Shown here piece by piece: positions 48,880-64,000 of a DNA stretch of 64,000 nucleotides. The stretch comes from Hymenolepis diminuta (taxonomy: Eukaryota; Platyhelminthes; Cestoda; Cyclophyllidea; Hymenolepididae), in contig CAADRB010000010.1 of NCBI GenBank assembly GCA_900708905.1, positions 1,387,245 through 1,451,244 of the forward strand. The letters are read 5' to 3'. Under the pieces are notes generated by a model. The model searched no databases. It was not told the DNA's origin and was given only the letters and a program-made list of their open reading frames with translations. Made by a program: the position numbers and the translations under genes. Each line of letters starts with the position of its first letter. Within the stretch, counting starts at the first letter, position 1.

Positions 48880-50150
48880 TGGGATGTTCGGTTAAGTAAT
48901 AATGCAACAATCTCGAGATTTCATTCTCAGACACGAGCCTAGGTGAACAGTAATTAATTAGACAGAGTCGACCTCTCTTCACTGAATTCTTTTCAGAGTA
49001 CTGAAAAAATTCTCGATTCTGATTCCTATCAGTTTTATTTTAAAAATTTCCTTCCTAATTTCCAGACAATTCCGAAATGATGTAATTAGAGAAAACCGTA
49101 AAATAGTGTAAAAATGTAACAGGTAATATATTTTTGCTACAGCGAACAACAAGTTATACCTGCGTTTGTGTGAAACAGCGGAATGTGAAGGGATGTTAAC
49201 ACGGTTCTCCACCGCGCGACATGGAATGCTTTGCAATGGGCGGTAAAGTGACAACTGCCAGGGAGCGCCAGAAAGGCTGCGTCGCCACACTACGAAAAAG
49301 TGATGCTTCATGCCAAGGGGGACATCTCCCCCACCGTATAACAGCGTGTGCACCTTCCGCTGCACCAGACCCGTAAAAATAATTTAGATGATGATGTCCA
49401 CTGTTGGAATGTGTGAAAAGATGACCCTTTAATTAAGTCGAGTGGCATAACTATAAAATCAAGACTGTCAAAACTTTTCACCAATAATGAAAAAGAATAA
49501 ATTCACTTAGATTTCAGCTTTTGTGTTCCTTTTGCATGAATATATCTCATTTATTTTGGATTATATGACCCTCCGATTTATAAACCAGTTAAACATAAAT
49601 GAATATAAGCGGCTTATTAAAAGTTTAATTAATTATGCCAAAAAATGCTAGAGAGAAGACAGATTTCATGACCAGATGTTTTGGGGAAAGATTTTTGAGG
49701 CAAAAGAAAGTATCGCTATTTCTCATCCTTTAAACTTGAAGTGGCGAATTTTCGTTGCCATCTTTTTCTAAATTTTGCTCTAAAATTACTCTCTTTCGCA
49801 GCTACTTCAGAAATAAAATTATAACATTCACAGCTACTTCCAACAGCATACTATGCTTACCTAACTTAATTTCATAGGAAATCCCCCAAAGCAATGATTA
49901 AACAGAAATCACATTAAATGTTAACAATTTACTAAAGAATGAATTACTATAAGGTTAAAATCGAGTTGGTTATTGAAAAGTGCAGTTCTAGTCTTCTTAA
50001 ATATAATTAAAATATTTATAACTTAACAAATATACGACGGAAATAAAAGTGTAAAATAAAACGCCTTGGGTGTACATCGATGCAAATCTGAATCAGACAT
50101 CTCTCCGAAAAAAATGATCGCAAGATTAATCGAGGAAGTTCTTTTACCGA
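48880..50150. other. Gene-poor stretch with a GC-richer patch
   Basis: The patch at 49140-49380 is less AT-rich and holds a 128-codon minus frame without family resemblance. It includes a GGGGGA/TCCCCC-type short hairpin near 49320. It may be a promoter or an old repeat; nothing decides it. Confidence 0.35.
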
Positions 50151-50159
50151 TCTAGGCTC

Positions 50160-51010
50160 ACCAGTGAGTGATAAGGTGGATGTCAATAGATTGAAGACTG
50201 TCCAGAATACTGCTAGAAGATGGATGCTCAGATTGTACAGCAGGAAACAAATAAATTTCAAGGTCCTCACAGAAAAATTTCCTCCGAGAAATATTGCAGA
50301 ACAATTACAAAGTCAGACTAAATCCATGAGTAAGTCTTCAAAACAAAGATGAGATATTAGCAAACATGTTATTGAAGTGAAATTTACCAAAAAGACGGAT
50401 AAAGCAACTTTAAGCCGATACCAAACAGTTTTTTGGCCAAAAAGAAGGCAAAATTGTGATGACGGGTTCTAAGAAGAATTCTCTACCTCGCATTATCAGA
50501 CATCAATCACAGCTGAAAAGTGTGCGTGGAAGGGAAATTACATCTGTGAAATCTCAATGTCATCGACTATTTGCAAATGAAGGTGTGATGGGAAGGCATT
50601 GGAGGACCGATCACCACAAACCCAAAGATGATTACACAACTGGTAGACTTCTTTGTCTAGTGGTACAAAAACTATAATAAAAGGTGGATTCAAAGTCATA
50701 TGAAAACTTGTCACCTAGATTTTCCATACGCAAGGTAAGACGATGGAAAGAAAGGATAAATCTGAAGAATTTCAACTGGATTCTTCTGGAGCTCAGCTGA
50801 AGCAGAGTTCGCCTGATTTACTGACTCTCATTTCTACTACCTAATCTGTGATTCCCTCATAAACTATGGGGATATTTGCTCCCTTTAATGAGCTTTCGTT
50901 TCCTAAGCGCTTGGATGGTACCCCACGATGAAAATTTATTAAGTTTTTTGCCCTGCCATAGGAAATAAGAAAAAGAACAATATTCCAATACACTCCCCTT
51001 GTTTAAGTGA
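50160..51010 (+). mobile_element. LINE 3' fragment, plus-strand copy
   Basis: A plus frame at 50164-50352 reads NRLKTVQNTARRWMLRLYS, a basic segment presumably following the RT. Near 50555-50620 the finger reads QCHRLFANEGVMGRHW followed by RTDHHKP, the best-preserved version of the shared C2H2 unit. The second finger survives only as HMKTCHLDFPYAR. The 3' tail near 50945 has TTTTTTGCCCTGCCATA. Stops and frameshifts show it is dead. Confidence 0.6.
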
Positions 51011-51014
51011 TCCC

Positions 51015-53045
51015 ATGACATTAAATAAAAAGACTTATGCTATAATGATTTAGAAATCCAAATTATTTTTGCACATTATAAAGCCAAGATATCGAGTATT
51101 TTACTTCATAAAAATTCTGGACGCATTGAGTCGCACACTTTCTTATGGAATGCGTATATCACTTTGTAACATCCAAATGTCCCAAAACACAATTTTCGTG
51201 ATTTGGACCTGGATTTCGGTGTGACCTCATGTATGCGACTTAAGATCTTTTTGACCAATTAATTTATTGAAGAGTTGGTCATGCCACGTTGCGCTTTTTT
51301 GTAGTCATAAGTGAGCAAATAAGATTAAAAATGTTAATCTATTTGATCAATTCATGTAAACAATAATTATATAGTAATGTTGACCATCTCCAAGATAATG
51401 CATTAATGTTAGGATATTTTTATCCAAATTTATAGAGGTCTCGAGAGTCCAGTCAGAGACCAAGCAAACATTACTCTAAGTAGTTTGAAATTAAGAATAG
51501 AAGAAGGTCAACTGTCAGCAAGTTGAAACAATGTTGAAATTATTACATTTTGGAAATGTACACACGCATAACCATGAAACACTGTCAATCATATAACAAT
51601 GGTGGTCAGGCATGTAAGTTTTATCCTACAGACCATCTGTAGAGGCTGCAAAATCTTTGATCACGAATGGTTTTCTTGTTTAATTATAACCATTATCTAA
51701 ACTAATCTTTAGAAATTTCAGTGAAGGAAAGGTTGGGCAAAAAATTAGGAAAGCACATCCACATAAGGTAACCATTACTCGAGTTTTAAATGTGTCTCTG
51801 AACAATAAAACTGAATCGGCACAATTCAAACCTTACACAAAATCCACCATATAAAATTGCCTAGTATAAAAATTTTTTTCTAGGACATCGATATGGTTCT
51901 AGACGGATCAGGTAAAGTCTGGGCCGCCTGTCATTCAAGTCAAAATGGGGATGATTGCTGATTTCAACAGGTAGTCTGAGCAAAATTGTCATCACGAAGG
52001 TAGTGTGGTGATTTTCGACAATCAATTCTTCAATTGGGACTTTTATTCCCCTAACTAGTCTTGGAATTAGTGCATGATGGCATATCATTCAATTATTCGA
52101 TTGAAGTGGAAATAAAGTTCGGCTGTATTATCACTAGGAACGAAGAGAAATATTCAACAAAAACTACTCTAGTAGTTTAAATTACGAATCACTAGCCGTA
52201 AGCGAAGATAAATATCAACTCAGTAGGAAGAGAACTAGAAAATATTACAAGAACACTGATGTAACATGTCACTTACCGGAAAGCATACTGAACTGAGAAG
52301 CAGACTTCGAATTCACTTAGCCATATGATAGAAGAATGTATGTAGAAAATAATCAATGTTACTTGAACTTATAAGTAGCCAACCAATCGACCTACCATGA
52401 GTTAGAAAAAAAATACCAAGGGTTTGAATGAAGAGCATATATTTTTGTATGTACATGTACCAATGACAGCATTATAAGCAGCGAATAGGAGAAATCATTC
52501 TTTTTAATCAACAGATATCAACGAGAAAGGGAGTGACTGTCAACATCATCTTTCCTCCATTTAAGGGAAGGAAGTAGAAAAACGAAGAGTCAAAGAAATG
52601 TAATTAGAAGTGGAGATTGTTAGTAGTATATATGCGGTGAACTTGCGGAATTTTGGGCGAGAGCGCGGCAACAAACACTGACGAAAACAGACAACAAGTT
52701 TGATCAAAAAAGAGAAGCGAGTCAAATGACAAAAGAGAAGGCAGGGTCCAAGAAAGAGATATACAAAAAAATAGCAGCCGGAGGATTCGACGACACAGTC
52801 ACTTATCCTATTGTCAACAAATAATATATAAACAATTAACAACTATAAGAGATAGCAGCGGTAGGAGACGACAAAAAATAACAACGCCAATCGTAAGGAT
52901 CAAACAAAGCAATGGCGACAGCGGAAATTGTTTCTCAATGTCCAGAAGCGGCGTTCATTGATTACAAAAGGGAAGAGATAGGTCAAGTGGTATGTGGGCG
53001 CGGGATTTACAAAAGCACAAGCCGGGGAGTTGAAGAAAAGTTGGC
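51015..53045. other. Gene-poor stretch
   Basis: No recognised exon. Frames at 51861-52088 (minus), 52561-52842 (minus) and 52912-53106 (plus) have no family resemblance. The last one overlaps the PLC-beta poly(A) region. Confidence 0.4.
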
Positions 53046-53048
53046 TGC

Positions 53049-53054
53049 TTTATT
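53049..53054 (-). promoter_or_regulatory. Poly(A) signal of the PLC-beta gene
   Basis: On the minus strand AATAAA lies 93 bases past the TAA stop of the phospholipase gene. Confidence 0.6.
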
Positions 53055-53146
53055 TATGCAACTACGTATAAGGGGAAGTGGGAATCACAGACAGTACCCT
53101 GGTTAGGGGAAATGAGAACACACTTTGTCACAAGTTGTGCCCTCTC

Positions 53147-63129
<9,983 letters not shown>

Positions 63130-63134
63130 CTATT

Positions 63135-63870
63135 AATGCGCAAAAGAGGAGGTTAAATCTTTAATCAAGTTGTATTTTTTCAAAATATTGAAACCTAAAT
63201 GGCGACGGAAAATGCGGACACAAATGTGCCAGCTGTACGAATGAACAGGAGACAAGAGCCTTTAATTAAAAACTGTGGACAAGATAATATGAGATGAAGA
63301 AGTAGGAGAATTTGAATAAAAAAATTTTTCTGAAGTTAATTCATAGTGCGATTAAATTCACAATTAAATAAAGATTTTTTCAACTTTTCTGTGTTTGAAA
63401 AAGTTTCAAGTGTTCATTCTTTTTTTAATTATTGCAATTTTCGAAACCAAGCTTTATTGATCAGATAGGTATCCTACTAATAAATCAATATTACTACTCA
63501 GTAAAATACACTTTTATCGAATTTTAAAAGGGAAAAAATTGACGAATCGGTATTATATTCTGTGCTGGGCTTTGAAATGTAAGACTTATTCGTTCTTTCC
63601 ATTCAGCTGCCATTAACTCGTTTAACCGATTATAAGACTTCATTCAATAACATGAGTATGAAAAATAGCAATCAATGCTCAAGGAACAATTTTTCTCAAC
63701 AGAATTATTCTGTCTACTTCCTATTCATGCACAACAACCATACAAAGGACTCAATGGGCAGCATCAACCGTACGTTTAACTTGGCTAGGAGGAAGGCACC
63801 TTGGATCAGGTCTTATGAGAAATTCACATCTTACCTCTCCTCCTCTTAATCAGAATTAACCAATGCCATC
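63135..63870 (-). other. Intron of the PLC-beta gene
   Basis: Upstream of the first visible exon the sequence is AT-rich. I could not find the exon for the X-Y linker on the minus strand. A plus frame at 63652-63849 has no family resemblance. Confidence 0.5.
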
Positions 63871-63883
63871 GATCATCCACGTC

Positions 63884-63968
63884 ACTGGATACGTACTAAA
63901 TGAGTAGCGATCTTGTGATCTCTGACTTAATGGCTAATACGTATACCACCACACCACTGACGCACGTA
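63884..63968 (-). mobile_element. tRNA-like SINE relic
   Basis: On the minus strand the sequence GTGGTGTGGTGGTATACG resembles a tRNA A box region, followed by AGAGATCACAAGATCGCTAC as a diverged B box and an ACGTATCCAG end. It parallels the unit at 42.65 kb. It does not form a complete tRNA, so it is read as a decayed tRNA-derived SINE. Confidence 0.35.
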
Positions 63969-64000
63969 CTACACGGAGCACGATATCATATTCCAATGTC

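Noticed and set aside
52912..53106. ATG frame of 64 codons (plus) next to the PLC-beta 3' end
   Set aside because: Overlaps the antisense poly(A) region, has no recognisable domain and no linked exon.

Overview
The window looks like nuclear DNA of an AT-rich, intron-rich metazoan. My best guess is a flatworm (Platyhelminthes), possibly a tapeworm, but this rests on gene content and intron style, not on a species marker. It holds three recognisable multi-exon genes on the minus strand, one secreted-protein gene on the plus strand, and much gene-poor sequence with decayed retrotransposons. There are no operons, CRISPR arrays, rRNA genes or convincing tRNA genes.

Layout. 1-12.3 kb: AT-rich and gene-poor, with a zinc-finger-coding retroelement relic at 3.1 kb and a weak Ty1/copia-like relic at 5.0 kb. 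12.38-13.71 kb (+): a two-exon gene for a secreted, TULIP-like protein. 14.67-16.29 kb (-): a five-exon gene for an EFCAB5-like protein with a DPY-30 motif, tail-to-tail with the previous gene. 18.0-22.8 kb: two oppositely oriented copies of a LINE; the plus copy keeps pieces of endonuclease, reverse transcriptase and a C-terminal pair of C2H2 fingers. 22.8-28.1 kb: gene-poor.

28.5-45.74 kb (-): a complete wnt5 gene that I assembled from five exons (394 codons plus stop). Intron 1 is 8.5 kb and starts with a GC donor. Intron 2 is 7.3 kb and contains an antisense LINE relic and a GC-rich promoter-like island. A TATA box and two CCAAT boxes lie just upstream of the start codon. 46-53 kb: gene-poor, with a fourth LINE copy at 50.2-51.0 kb and weak small-gene candidates at 46.5 and 48.5 kb.

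53.15-63.13 kb (-): the 3' part of a phospholipase C beta-4 (norpA-type) gene. Twelve exons, all phase-compatible, encode 751 residues from the catalytic Y half through C2 and a Gly/Ser-rich linker to the C-terminal coiled coil and stop. The N-terminal exons lie beyond the right edge.

How they relate: Wnt5 (secreted ligand) and PLC-beta (G-protein effector) can act in one non-canonical Wnt/calcium pathway in animals, but their adjacency here is not evidence of co-regulation. All exon limits were read by hand from GT/GC-AG sites, reading-frame phase and family resemblance; no alignment or RNA data were available.
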